From positions 62,001-126,000 of the forward strand of contig CADCTD010000049.1 of the NCBI GenBank assembly GCA_902805545.1: 64,000 nucleotides of DNA, written 5' to 3'. The stretch comes from an uncultured Craurococcus sp. Its GTDB lineage: Bacteria > Pseudomonadota > Alphaproteobacteria > Acetobacterales > Acetobacteraceae. Made by a program: the position numbers and the translations under genes. Positions 41,693 to 50,771 of the stretch are shown piece after piece. Position 1 is the stretch's first letter; every line of letters starts with the position of its first letter. The notes beneath the pieces were generated by a model. It was not told the origin of the DNA. It saw only the letters and a program-made list of their open reading frames with translations, and searched no databases.

Positions 41693-42447
41693 CAGCCCCA
41701 GAGCTTGGGGTTGCGGAGGAGCTCGGCCATGCGGGTTGCGATGGCGTCGAGCAGCCTCTCGCCCTTCTCGGCGGTCGCCACGCGGGCATCGCCGATGACG
41801 CCGGAGGGCGAGATCGCCTTGAAGGAGCGGCGCAGCGCGAGGCCGGTAGGCTGGCCCTCGACACGGGTGGAATGCGGGCCATGCGCCTCGGGCAGGCGCT
41901 CGGTGCGGACGCTCGAGGGCTGGAGGTGGAGCATCAGGCTCGTCTCGGCCTCGCAGGCATGCATCAGGCCAGGCTGGCGCTCGAGGAGCGGGGCGATGAC
42001 CTCGGGGGCGGCGTGCCAATACGTGGCGGCGGCGACGCTGATGCCGAATGCGACGGAGAACTCGCCGGCGGCGACGGCGACGGCTTCGGCATTGCCGCCA
42101 TGGCCGTTCAGCAGCATCACCCGCCGGAAGCCGTGGCGGGCGGCGGAGCGGACGATGCCGCGGAGGACGCCGGCGAAGCTCTCGTAATCCAGCGTCACCG
42201 TGCCGCCGAACTCCATGTGGTGCTCGGCAAGCCCCGTCCAGACGCAGGGGGTGACGATCACCGGGCCGCCGAGGCGATGGGCCGTCTGGTGGGCGACGGC
42301 GGTGGCGAGAATGATGTCGACGCCGGTCGCCATATGCGGGCCGTGCTGCTCGAGCGAGGCGACGGGGATGATGACCAGCGCGTCGGCGGCGGCGCGGGCG
42401 CGGAGTTCCTCGGCGGTGAGGCGCATCCATTCGATCTCGTCGGCCAT
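41692..42447 (-). CDS. Creatininase family protein
   Basis: Amidohydrolase of 251 residues with metal ligands in SLEQHGPHMATGVDI, NGHGGNAEAV and HACEAETSLML. The family includes creatinine amidohydrolase, the mycofactocin peptidase MftE and formamidopyrimidine amide hydrolases; nothing nearby favours one. GGGGGAA lies upstream of the start. It is coupled to the downstream acetyltransferase by a four-base overlap. Confidence 0.9.
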   Translation of the reverse strand: MADEIEWMRLTAEELRARAAADALVIIPVASLEQHGPHMATGVDIILATAVAHQTAHRLGGPVIVTPCVWTGLAEHHMEFGGTVTLDYESFAGVLRGIVRSAARHGFRRVMLLNGHGGNAEAVAVAAGEFSVAFGISVAAATYWHAAPEVIAPLLERQPGLMHACEAETSLMLHLQPSSVRTERLPEAHGPHSTRVEGQPTGLALRRSFKAISPSGVIGDARVATAEKGERLLDAIATRMAELLRNPKLWG

Positions 42448-42498
42448 GTTCCCCCCCTGGCGTTGCGGGGCGGGATGATGCGCCGGCGCCGGGGTGGG

Positions 42499-44037
42499 TC
42501 AAGCCTCCGGGCGCATCTCCGGCCCGGCGAGGAAGGCGGCGGCCTGGGCGCGCAGCGCGTCCCGCTTCTCGGGCGCCATCTTGCGGAGGGTCTGCAGGGG
42601 CATGGCCATGCGGGGGTTGGCGCTGAAGCGGCGCTCGTGGCGGGCGATGAAGTCCCAGTAGAGGGCGTTCATCGGGCAGGCCTCCGGGCCGGTCGCTGCC
42701 TTCACGTCATAGGCGCAGAGCCGGCAGTAGTCGGACATGCGGTTGATGTAGGCGCCGCTCGCCGCATAGGGCTTGCTGGCGATGATGCCGCCATCGGCAT
42801 GGATCGCCATGCCATGGGTGTTGGGCAGCTCCACCCACTCGAAGGCATCGGCATAGACGGCCATGTACCACTCGTTCACCTGCGCCGGGTCGAGGCCGGC
42901 GAGGAGGGCGAAGTTGCCGGTCACCATCAGCCGCTGGATGTGGTGGGCATAGGCCAGGTCGCGGGTCTGGCGGACGACCTGCTTCAGGCAGTTCATCCGC
43001 GTCTCGCCGCCCCACCAGGACCAGGGGAGCGGGCGGTTCGCCTCCAGCGCGTTGAGGCGGGCGTAGTCGGGCATCTTCAGCCAGTAGAGGCCGCGGACAT
43101 ATTCGCGCCAACCGAGGATCTGGCGGATGAAGCCCTCGACGGCGTTGAGCGGCGCGCGGCCGGCGCGGAAGGCGGCTTCGGCGGCCTCGCAGCAGGCGCG
43201 GGGGGAGAGCAGGCCGAGATTGAGGCTGGTCGAGACCAGGGCGTGGAAGAGGATGGGCTCGCCGGCCGCCATGGCGTCCTGGTAGTCGCCGAAGCGGGAC
43301 AGGCGGTGGGCGATGAAGTCAGCGAGAACGGCCTCGGCCTCGGCGGCGGTGACGGGCCAGGCAAAGGCGTCGAGCGTGCCGAAATTCCCGGGGAAACGGG
43401 CGGCGACGAGGTCCATCACCCCCTGCGTCACGGGGTCGGGCGGGAAGCGGCGGGGCGGCGGGGGCATGGTGCCGGGCTCGAGGCGGCGGCGGTTCTCAGC
43501 GTCGTAATTCCACTGGCCGCCGACAGGGCCGTCCGGGTCCATGAGCAGGCCGGCCTCGCGCCGCATCTCGCGGTAGAAGAACTCCATCCGCAGCTGGCGC
43601 CGGCCCTGCGCCCAGCGGCGGAAGCGGGGGAGCGGACAGAGGAAGCGGACGTCCTCGCGGATGTCGACGGGAAGGCCGAGCACCTCCTCCCAGCCGCGCA
43701 TCGCCTCCAGCACGCGCCATTCGCCGGGGAAGGTGGCGACGATGCCGGCCGGACGATGGCGGGCGACGGCGCGGGCGAGCTCGCCGGACAAGGTTCCGGT
43801 ATTGTCCGGGTCGTCGAGGCGGATGTAGTCGACCGGAATGCCGCGGGCGCGGAGCTCCTCCGCAAAATGGCGCATCGCGGAGAGGACCAGCACCAGCTTC
43901 TGCTTGTGGTGCGGCACATAGGTGCATTCACCCATGACCTCGGCCATCAGCACCACGTCGCGCCCGGGGTCGATGCCTTCGAGTGCGGCGATGTCGTGAG
44001 AAAGCTGGTCGCCGAGGACGAGGCGAAGGAGGCCCAT
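42499..44037 (-). CDS. Cryptochrome/photolyase family protein, FeS (PhrB-like) class
   Basis: Flavoprotein of 512 residues related to bacterial (6-4) photolyases with an iron-sulfur cluster. The N-terminal Rossmann-like domain begins RLVLGDQLSHDIAALEG. The C-terminal FAD domain has NPFALLSG-like sequence read here as TGNFALLAGLDPAQVNEWYM. Candidate cluster cysteines are in RMNCLKQ, SDYCRLCAY and PEACPMN, the expected four. It repairs UV lesions with blue light. The ATG overlaps the stop of the DUF6134 gene. Confidence 0.93.
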   Translation of the reverse strand: MGLLRLVLGDQLSHDIAALEGIDPGRDVVLMAEVMGECTYVPHHKQKLVLVLSAMRHFAEELRARGIPVDYIRLDDPDNTGTLSGELARAVARHRPAGIVATFPGEWRVLEAMRGWEEVLGLPVDIREDVRFLCPLPRFRRWAQGRRQLRMEFFYREMRREAGLLMDPDGPVGGQWNYDAENRRRLEPGTMPPPPRRFPPDPVTQGVMDLVAARFPGNFGTLDAFAWPVTAAEAEAVLADFIAHRLSRFGDYQDAMAAGEPILFHALVSTSLNLGLLSPRACCEAAEAAFRAGRAPLNAVEGFIRQILGWREYVRGLYWLKMPDYARLNALEANRPLPWSWWGGETRMNCLKQVVRQTRDLAYAHHIQRLMVTGNFALLAGLDPAQVNEWYMAVYADAFEWVELPNTHGMAIHADGGIIASKPYAASGAYINRMSDYCRLCAYDVKAATGPEACPMNALYWDFIARHERRFSANPRMAMPLQTLRKMAPEKRDALRAQAAAFLAGPEMRPEA

Positions 44038-44636
44038 CAGGCCCTTTCGTAGGTGACGAGGCTGCCGTCATCGCCCTTGGTGCGCCAGGCGAGCCAGGTG
44101 CCGTCGGCGGCATACTGGCCCTCACCCTCCTCGTCGCCGGCCACGCGCCAGGTGATGACGCTGCCGGGACCCTGCATGCGGGTCCACTGCAGGCGCAGGG
44201 GCTTGCCGGTCTCGTTGTCGAAGAGCGGGCGGTCGAAGCGGCGGGGGTCCCACCAGCTGAGCGGCGCGGCCTCGGCGGCAAGGCGCTGCGGGCCCTCGGG
44301 CCCCTGGACCAGGATGGCGCCGCCCTCGGCCCGGGCTGTCATGTCCTTCACCGTGCCGTTGCGGTCATGGCGGGAGACGATGGAGCGGAGGCGGTCGCCG
44401 GCCCAGACCTCGGTGAAATTGTGGGTCAGGCGGAAGACGGTGATGCCCACCAGCTTCACCTGCACGATGACCTCGCTGCGGGCGGTGAGCTCGCGGCCGG
44501 CCTCGCTCAGCGTCACCGTATGGTTACCAATGGCGCTGCCCTCGCGCATGATGCGGAAGCGGGTGACCGAGGGGGCGGCGCCGGCGGGCCGGGCGAGCAG
44601 CGGGAGCGCCAGCAGCGGCAGGTGGCGCCGCCGCAT
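44037..44636 (-). CDS. DUF6134 family secreted protein
   Basis: Protein of 199 residues with a signal peptide (MRRRHLPLLALPLLARPAGA). The body (FRIMREGSAIGNHTVTLSEAG, ITVFRLTHNFTEVWAGDRL) is a beta-rich, lipid-binding-like fold of the DUF6134 family. Function unknown. It is coupled at both ends: its ATG overlaps the SDR stop, and its stop overlaps the photolyase ATG. A place between an SDR and a photolyase gene is common in relatives, by recollection of such clusters. Confidence 0.82.
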   Translation of the reverse strand: MRRRHLPLLALPLLARPAGAAPSVTRFRIMREGSAIGNHTVTLSEAGRELTARSEVIVQVKLVGITVFRLTHNFTEVWAGDRLRSIVSRHDRNGTVKDMTARAEGGAILVQGPEGPQRLAAEAAPLSWWDPRRFDRPLFDNETGKPLRLQWTRMQGPGSVITWRVAGDEEGEGQYAADGTWLAWRTKGDDGSLVTYERA

Positions 44637-45358
44637 CACCCGCGGCCCCGGAGGCTGGAGCGGCCGCCATCGACGCCGATCACCTGGCCGGTGATCCAGC
44701 CCGACTGGTCGGAGAGGAGGAAATCGGCCAAGGCCGCCGCATCCTCGGCCTCGCCGAGGCGGGGGATGGGGTGGAGCTTGGCGATGGCTTCGGCCATCTG
44801 CGGGTTCTTCGTCATGGGTGTGGCGATGCCCGTGCGGGTGAGGCTGGGAGCGATGCAGTTCACCCGTACGGATGGCGCCAGTTCGGCGGCGAGTGCAAGG
44901 GATAATCCCTCGACCGCGGCCTTGGCGGCGCCGATCACCGCATGGGCCGGGAAACCGGCCCGGGCGGCGACGGAGGAGAAGAGGACGACGCTGCCTTGTC
45001 CCGCCGCCAGCGCAGGTGCGGCGGCCTGCACGGCGAGCGCCGCGGCGGTGACGTTGAGGGCGAAGGTCTCGGCGAAATCGTCCGGGGTCGCGCGGGCGAG
45101 CGGCTTCATCAGGATGGAACCGATGCAGAAGGCGAGGCCGGCGAGCGGGGTGCCGGCGGCGGCAAGCGCGGCTTTCAGCGCGGCCGGGTCGGTGACGTCG
45201 CAGGGGGCTGAGGGGGCGCGCAGCTCATCGGCCAGGGCGGAGAGCCGGGCGGCATCCCGGCCGATGAGGAAGAGCGGCGCGCCGCGTGCGGCCAGGCGGC
45301 GGGCGAGCGCCCCGCCGATGCCGCCCGTGGCTCCTAGGATCGCAACAGGTCCCGACAT
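44636..45358 (-). CDS. SDR-fold protein lacking the catalytic Tyr
   Basis: Protein of 240 residues with the cofactor motif LGATGGIGGALA and the Ser of LFSSVAA. At the Tyr-x3-Lys position the sequence is IGAAK, so the Tyr is Ile while the Lys stays. The rest (RVNCIAPSLTRTGIA, VIGVDGG) is that of a classical SDR. Catalysis may be altered or lost. The start at 45358 has GAAGGG six bases upstream. First gene of the SDR-DUF6134-photolyase unit, divergent from an M20 peptidase gene. Confidence 0.87.
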   Translation of the reverse strand: MSGPVAILGATGGIGGALARRLAARGAPLFLIGRDAARLSALADELRAPSAPCDVTDPAALKAALAAAGTPLAGLAFCIGSILMKPLARATPDDFAETFALNVTAAALAVQAAAPALAAGQGSVVLFSSVAARAGFPAHAVIGAAKAAVEGLSLALAAELAPSVRVNCIAPSLTRTGIATPMTKNPQMAEAIAKLHPIPRLGEAEDAAALADFLLSDQSGWITGQVIGVDGGRSSLRGRG

Positions 45359-45474
45359 TCGCATCCCTTCGCTTGCCGGGCCGAGATGGGGGCGCAAGGC
45401 TGGAACGGAAGGGGCCCTTGCCTCGCCGGGGCGCCGGGGACAGGCTCGGTGCCCTTCCCTTCGACGAGGCCGCC

Positions 45475-46653
45475 ATGACCACCGAATCCGCCGTCACCGC
45501 CTGGCTCGCCACCCAGCAGGAGGCGATGCTCAAGGTGCTGGAAGCCATGGTGAACACCGATGGCGGCAGCTACGACAAGCCCGGCGTCGATGCGGTCGGG
45601 CGGATCGTGCAGGACTTCATGGCCGGAGAGGGCATCCCGGTCGAGGTCATCCCGCGGGAGCGATACGGCGACTGCCTGAAGGCGCGGGTGGCGGGCGGCG
45701 AGGCGCCCGCCTCGGGCAACGAGAAGCAGGCCATCGTGCTGATGGGGCACCGGGACACGGTCTTCCCGAAGGGCGAGCCGGAGCGGCGGCCCTTCCGCAT
45801 CGAGGATGGCATCGCCACCGGACCAGGCGTTGCCGACATGAAGGCCGGGCTGGTGATGAACATGTTCGTCCTCGCGGCCTTCCGCCGCTTCGGCGGGGCG
45901 CCGGGGCCGCTGGTCGGGCTCTTCACCGGCGACGAGGAGATCGGCAGCCCGGAAGGGCGGGCGGTAATCGAGGCGACGGCGCGGGAGGCGCGGGTGGTCT
46001 TCAACTCGGAGCCGGGGCGGCCCAATGGCGGGGTGGTGACGGGGCGGAAGGGCGGCGTCTTCTCCGTCTTCGACATCGAGGGAAAGGCGGCGCATTCCGG
46101 CGGCAATTTCGAGGCGGGCATCAGCGCCATCGGCGAGCTGGCGGCGAAGATCACGGCGCTGCACGCGCTGACCGATCTCGAGCGGGGCATCACGTTGAAT
46201 GTCGGGCTGGTCGCGGGCGGGCAGAGCGTCAACACGGTGGCGCCCTGGGCGCAGGGGCAGATCGACCTGCGCTACAAGGAGCCGGCCGACCGGGACGAGG
46301 TGATGGCAAAGATCCACGCCATCATCGAGCGCGCTTATGTGCCGGGGACGCGCTCGCACCTCACCATCCGCGGCGAGTTCCTGCCGCTGACCCAGACGCC
46401 GGCCGCGGCGAGGCTGTTCGACATGTATCGCGCCGCGGCGGGCGAGAGCGGGCTCGCCATCACCGGGGAGTTCAGCGGCGGCTGCGCCGATAGCGGCTTC
46501 ACCGCCGCGGTCGGGGCGCCGACGATCTGCGCCGTCGGGCCGGTAGGCGGCAAGGCGCATAGCCCGGAGGAGTATCTCGAGGTGGCCAGCCTGGTGCCGC
46601 GGGCGCAGGCCATGGCGCGGGCCATCCTGCGGCTCGACCGGGCCGGCCTCTGA
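45475..46653 (+). CDS. M20 family metallopeptidase
   Basis: Zinc amidohydrolase of 392 residues, of the glutamate-carboxypeptidase (CPG2) type. Metal ligands are in LMGHRDTVFP, GPGVADMKAG, TGDEEIGSPEG (catalytic Glu then metal Glu) and the C-terminal KAHSPEEYLE. The dimerisation domain begins near KGGVFSVFDIEGKAAHSGG. No signal peptide is seen, so it should be cytoplasmic. It is a single gene; the ribosome-binding site is weak. Confidence 0.92.
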   Translation: MTTESAVTAWLATQQEAMLKVLEAMVNTDGGSYDKPGVDAVGRIVQDFMAGEGIPVEVIPRERYGDCLKARVAGGEAPASGNEKQAIVLMGHRDTVFPKGEPERRPFRIEDGIATGPGVADMKAGLVMNMFVLAAFRRFGGAPGPLVGLFTGDEEIGSPEGRAVIEATAREARVVFNSEPGRPNGGVVTGRKGGVFSVFDIEGKAAHSGGNFEAGISAIGELAAKITALHALTDLERGITLNVGLVAGGQSVNTVAPWAQGQIDLRYKEPADRDEVMAKIHAIIERAYVPGTRSHLTIRGEFLPLTQTPAAARLFDMYRAAAGESGLAITGEFSGGCADSGFTAAVGAPTICAVGPVGGKAHSPEEYLEVASLVPRAQAMARAILRLDRAGL

Positions 46654-46680
46654 TCGCCTGAGGCCCGGCCGGCCGCTAAC

Positions 46681-47406
46681 TCAGCCCTGCCTGCCGAACA
46701 GGTCGACGGCGCGGCCATAGACCGCATCGTCCACCCGGCAGCCGATCCAGCTCTCGCCACGCGGCGGCTGAGGGCAATGGGAGGGGCCGATTTCCTGCGT
46801 CACCACGGCGTCAAGCAGGGCACGAAGCCGGTCCGGGTGCTTGATCCGCCCCTCCGGGCCGAACAGGTCGAGATCCTCGGTCGGCTGCACTCCGGCCGCC
46901 CGGGCCGCCCGCACGGCGGTGACGGGCGGGGTCGTCTCGTTCTCGACGCAGCCGCCGCCCTCGCGCCGCTCGCTCGGCGGCACCGAGGGCGCCCCCGAGC
47001 AGTCGCCCGGCGGCGCGTAGCGCCTGAGGATGTCGGCGGCGGAGCGGGCATTGTGGCGGGCCTGGTACTGCTGCATCAGGTCGATGAAGGCGCGGACCGC
47101 ATAGGCCGGGTCGTCGAACCGCGCGAAGCCGTTGGCATTGGCCCCGGTCTGGCCGGGCCAGCGGCCGCTCAGATTGGGTCCCTTGAGGCCGACCCAGTTG
47201 TTGTTGCGCAGCCCGAAGGGCGCCGAGCCGGGATCGAAGGTCACGGCCTCGAAGGCGCCACTCTCCTGCCGGGCGAGGAGGCCGCTTACGGTCCGTTGCT
47301 CGCCACGGCGGATGCCGGCATCGCCTTGCGCCAAGGCAGCGCCGGGGAAGGTCAAGGCCGAAGCCAATGCCAGCGCGCAGCCGGCCTGGAACAGTCGGTG
47401 GATCAT
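46681..47406 (-). CDS. Secreted protein with P5/virion-lysin-like domain
   Basis: Protein of 241 residues with a signal peptide ending near GAALAQG at about residue 27. The central part (FGLRNNNWVGLKG, GFARFDDPAYAVRAFIDLMQQYQ, ADILRRYAPPGD) follows the pattern of phage structural/lysin P5-like domains with RNNNPGNI and RYAPPxDN motifs. Four cysteines in the C-terminal half could form disulfides. It may bind or process the cell wall. No phage genes are nearby, so it is probably a host gene. Function tentative. Confidence 0.72.
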   Translation of the reverse strand: MIHRLFQAGCALALASALTFPGAALAQGDAGIRRGEQRTVSGLLARQESGAFEAVTFDPGSAPFGLRNNNWVGLKGPNLSGRWPGQTGANANGFARFDDPAYAVRAFIDLMQQYQARHNARSAADILRRYAPPGDCSGAPSVPPSERREGGGCVENETTPPVTAVRAARAAGVQPTEDLDLFGPEGRIKHPDRLRALLDAVVTQEIGPSHCPQPPRGESWIGCRVDDAVYGRAVDLFGRQG

Positions 47407-47646
47407 GGCGTCGCTCCCTATTGGCCGCCGGTCGGGATGGCTCCCCCGCAAGACGGCCGTCGGCCCCGCTAACAGCCTGCTCCGCGCCCTGGTTCCTCGG
47501 CGAATCCGGCCCATCGCCTCCTGCAACGGCATGCGGCCCCCGGCCCCGGCCGGCGCGCCCGCGATGCTGCCGGACCTGTCAGCCCCCGCCCCTTTGCGAC
47601 CCGGCCCGTTTCCGCCTAGTTAGCCGGGGAATAATGGAGGCCATCC

Positions 47647-49818
47647 ATGGCGGAACGGGTTGAGGTTGCGGGGCTTGGCGTCGAACGGGCGCTCAAGGAC
47701 TTCATGGAGCAGGAAGCCCTGCCGGGCACCGGTGTCACGCCGGAGCGGTTCTGGTCCTCCTACGCGGCCATCCTCCGCGACCTCGCCCCGCGCAACGCGG
47801 CCCTGCTGGCGAAGCGGGATGCGCTGCAGGCGAAGATCGACGAGTGGCACCGGGCGCATCCGGTCCGGCCGGTCGATGCGGCCGCCTATACCGCCTTCCT
47901 CCAGGAAATCGGCTACCTCGTGCCGGAGGGGCCGGCCTTCCAGGTCGGCACCACGAATGTCGATGCCGAATTCGGCCACGTCGCCGGGCCGCAGCTGGTC
48001 GTGCCCGTCTCCAATGCCCGCTATGCGCTGAATGCCGCCAATGCGCGCTGGGGCAGCCTCTACGACGCGCTCTACGGCACGGATGCGATCCCTGAGGATG
48101 GCGGGGCGGAGCGCGGCCGGGGCTACAACCCGAAGCGCGGCGAGAAGGTGATCGCCTTCGCCCGGGCGACGCTCGACAGGATCGCGCCGCTGGCCGGCGG
48201 GGTCTCCCATGCCGAGGCGAAGTTCTATGCGATCGCCGCCGGGGCGCTCTCGGTCGGGCTGAAGGACGGGCGGAGCGTCGGGCTCGCCCAGGCCGGCCAG
48301 TGCGTCGGCTACCAGGGCGAGCCGGCCTCGCCGACCTCCATCCTCTTCGTCCATCACGGGCTGCATGCGGAGCTGGTGATCGACCGCGACCACCCGATCG
48401 GCAAGGACGACCCGGCGGGCGTCGCCGACCTGGTGCTGGAAGCGGCCGTCACCACCATCGTCGATTGCGAGGACAGCGTCGCCGCGGTGGATGCCGAGGA
48501 CAAGGTGGTGGTCTACCGCAACTGGCTCGGGCTCATGGCCGGGACGCTGGAGGCGAGCTTCGAGAAGGGCGGCAGGACGCTCGTCCGCAAGCTCAATGCC
48601 GACCGGACCTACCTGAAGCCGGGCGGCGGCGCCGTCACGCTGCACGGCCGCTCGGTGATGCTGGTGCGCAATGTCGGGCATCACATGATGACCGATGTGG
48701 TGACGCTGGACGGGGCGGAGACGCCGGAGACGATCCTCGATGCCATGTGCACCGTGGCCATCGCGCTGCATGACCTGCGCGGCCAGGGCCGCGGGCGGAA
48801 CAGCCGGGCGGGCAGCGTCTACATCGTCAAGCCGAAGATGCACGGGCCGGAGGAAGTGGCCTGGGCGAACGAGCTCTTCGGCCGCGTCGAGGACGCCTTC
48901 GGCCTGCCGCGGGCGACGCTGAAGATGGGCATCATGGACGAGGAACGCCGGACGACGGTGAACCTCATGGAATGCATCCGCGCGGCCAGGGACCGGGTCG
49001 CCTTCATCAACACCGGCTTCCTCGACCGCACCGGCGACGAGATCCACACCTCGATGGCGGCGGGCGCCGTGCTGCGCAAGAACGACATGCGCGGCACGGT
49101 CTGGATCAAGGGCTATGAGGAGTGGAATGTCGATGTCGGCCTCGCCTGCGGGCTGCGCGGCCGGGCGCAGATCGGCAAGGGGATGTGGGCCGCGCCGGAT
49201 GCGATGGCGGAGATGCTGCAGCAGAAGGTCGGGCACCCGAAGGCGGGCGCGAATACCGCCTGGGTCCCCTCCCCCACCGCGGCGGTGCTGCATGCGCTGC
49301 ACTACCACGAGGTCGACGTGGCGGCGCGGCAGGAGGAGCTGGCGCGGGGCGGGCGCCGGGCCAGGCTCGAGGATATTCTCACCATCCCGCTGGCGAGCGA
49401 CACCAACTGGCCGGCGGATGCGGTGCAGGCGGAGCTCGACAACAACTGCCAGGGCATCCTCGGCTATGTCGTGCGCTGGATCGACCAGGGCGTCGGCTGC
49501 TCCAAAGTGCCAGACATTAATGATGTCGGGCTGATGGAGGACCGGGCGACGCTCAGGATCAGCGCGCAGCATATCGCCAACTGGCTGCAGCACGGCATCA
49601 CCACCGAGGCGCAGGTGATGGAGACGCTGAAGCGCATGGCGAAGGTCGTCGACGGGCAGAATGCGGGCGACCCGCTCTACACGCCGATGGCGCCGGGCTA
49701 TGAGGGGGTGGCCTTCAAGGCGGCCTGCGACCTGATCTTCCGGGGTGCCAGCCAGCCGAACGGCTACACGGAATTCATCCTGACCGCCCGTCGCCGCGAA
49801 GCAAAGGCCGCAGCCTAG
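47647..49818 (+). CDS. glcB: Malate synthase G
   Basis: Enzyme of 723 residues (normal for isoform G) condensing glyoxylate and acetyl-CoA to malate. It shows the metal and glyoxylate site [17 protein letters not shown], then [38 protein letters not shown] and the catalytic Asp in [23 protein letters not shown] precedes the ATG. No isocitrate lyase or glycolate oxidase gene is adjacent, so it may serve glyoxylate from several sources. A double hairpin follows the stop. Confidence 0.97.
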   Translation: MAERVEVAGLGVERALKDFMEQEALPGTGVTPERFWSSYAAILRDLAPRNAALLAKRDALQAKIDEWHRAHPVRPVDAAAYTAFLQEIGYLVPEGPAFQVGTTNVDAEFGHVAGPQLVVPVSNARYALNAANARWGSLYDALYGTDAIPEDGGAERGRGYNPKRGEKVIAFARATLDRIAPLAGGVSHAEAKFYAIAAGALSVGLKDGRSVGLAQAGQCVGYQGEPASPTSILFVHHGLHAELVIDRDHPIGKDDPAGVADLVLEAAVTTIVDCEDSVAAVDAEDKVVVYRNWLGLMAGTLEASFEKGGRTLVRKLNADRTYLKPGGGAVTLHGRSVMLVRNVGHHMMTDVVTLDGAETPETILDAMCTVAIALHDLRGQGRGRNSRAGSVYIVKPKMHGPEEVAWANELFGRVEDAFGLPRATLKMGIMDEERRTTVNLMECIRAARDRVAFINTGFLDRTGDEIHTSMAAGAVLRKNDMRGTVWIKGYEEWNVDVGLACGLRGRAQIGKGMWAAPDAMAEMLQQKVGHPKAGANTAWVPSPTAAVLHALHYHEVDVAARQEELARGGRRARLEDILTIPLASDTNWPADAVQAELDNNCQGILGYVVRWIDQGVGCSKVPDINDVGLMEDRATLRISAQHIANWLQHGITTEAQVMETLKRMAKVVDGQNAGDPLYTPMAPGYEGVAFKAACDLIFRGASQPNGYTEFILTARRREAKAAA

Positions 49819-49830
49819 AACTCAAGGGTT

Positions 49831-49887
49831 CCAAGGGCCCTTCGGCCCTTGGCAGGAGGAGCTTGAGGAGGGCGGCGCCCTCCTCAA
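49831..49887. repeat. Double-hairpin intergenic repeat, copy 1
   Basis: First hairpin has a 9-base perfect stem, CCAAGGGCC and GGCCCTTGG (49831-49852). Ten bases later a second hairpin has an 11-base stem, TTGAGGAGGGC and GCCCTCCTCAA, with a 3-base loop (49863-49887). It lies between the converging glcB and DMT-transporter genes and covers the stop of the latter. The same layout recurs at 58250-58307. Confidence 0.8.
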
Positions 49888-50771
49888 CCTTGCTTCCGTG
49901 CCTCGCGTCGTGCGATCCAGCTCGTGCTGGCGAAGATGATCAGCCCGCCGATCCAGGTCGCCGTCCCCGGCACGTCGCCCCAGACGGCGAGGCCGAAGAG
50001 CGAGGCCCAGACCAGCTCGAGGAATTTGATCGGCTGGGTCACCGACATGTCGGCGAGGCGGAAGGCCCGCGTCAGGCAGATATGCCCCGCCGTGCCGATC
50101 GCGCCGCAGAAGGCGAAGGCGGCCCACTGGTCGGGCGAGGGCCATTCCCAGTTCGGCAGGGCGAAGGGCAGGCTGAACAGCGCAACGGTGAGGGATTGCC
50201 AGACGACGATGACATGCGGCGAGTCGCGCCGGGTCAGCGCCTTGGTGATGAGGAAGGAGGCGGCGAAGAGCGGCGAGGAGGCGAGCATCACGAGGCCGTA
50301 GAGGCCCGCGCCGCCCGTGAGATTGGGCGAGACGACGACGAGCACGCCGCCGAAGCCGATCAGCGCCGCGGCCCAGCGGGCGGCGACCATGCGCTCGCGC
50401 AGGAAGAGCACGGCGCCAAGCATGATGAAGAGCGGCGTGGTGAAGCCGAGCGCCGTCATGTCGGCCAGCGGCACATGCGGCACGGCGATGAACCAGAGCA
50501 GCAGGCCGGAGGTGTGGATGGCGCCGCGCCAGATCTGCCCGCCGAGATTGGCGGGGCGGTAGGCGGCCCAGCCGGCGCGCAGGATGAAGGGCAGCATCAC
50601 CAGCACGCCGAAGCTGTAGCGCAGGAAGCCGGTGACGAAGGGGTCGAGCTGCTGCGCCAGCAGGCGCAGCGTGCCGTTCAGCAGGATGAACAGCACGCCC
50701 GAGGCCAGCATCCACAGGATGGCGCGCGGCGTGTCGCCGAGGGCGGCGAGGCGTGGCAGGGCGAGGCTCAT
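49884..50771 (-). CDS. DMT family transporter (EamA)
   Basis: Inner-membrane carrier of 295 residues with ten helices in two EamA repeats (MLASGVLFILLNGTLRLLAQ starts the first, LYGLVMLASSPLFAASFLIT the second). Such proteins export metabolites or amino acids. The start overlaps the stop of the M20 peptidase gene (ATGA). It is last in the four-gene unit MBL hydrolase-amine oxidase-peptidase-exporter, so it may move a product of those enzymes. Confidence 0.9.
   Translation of the reverse strand: MSLALPRLAALGDTPRAILWMLASGVLFILLNGTLRLLAQQLDPFVTGFLRYSFGVLVMLPFILRAGWAAYRPANLGGQIWRGAIHTSGLLLWFIAVPHVPLADMTALGFTTPLFIMLGAVLFLRERMVAARWAAALIGFGGVLVVVSPNLTGGAGLYGLVMLASSPLFAASFLITKALTRRDSPHVIVVWQSLTVALFSLPFALPNWEWPSPDQWAAFAFCGAIGTAGHICLTRAFRLADMSVTQPIKFLELVWASLFGLAVWGDVPGTATWIGGLIIFASTSWIARREARKQG

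Noticed and set aside
46681-47406. Prophage remnant suggested by the P5-like domain
   Set aside because: No integrase, capsid or other phage gene nearby, and the protein has a signal peptide; it looks like a host secreted protein.
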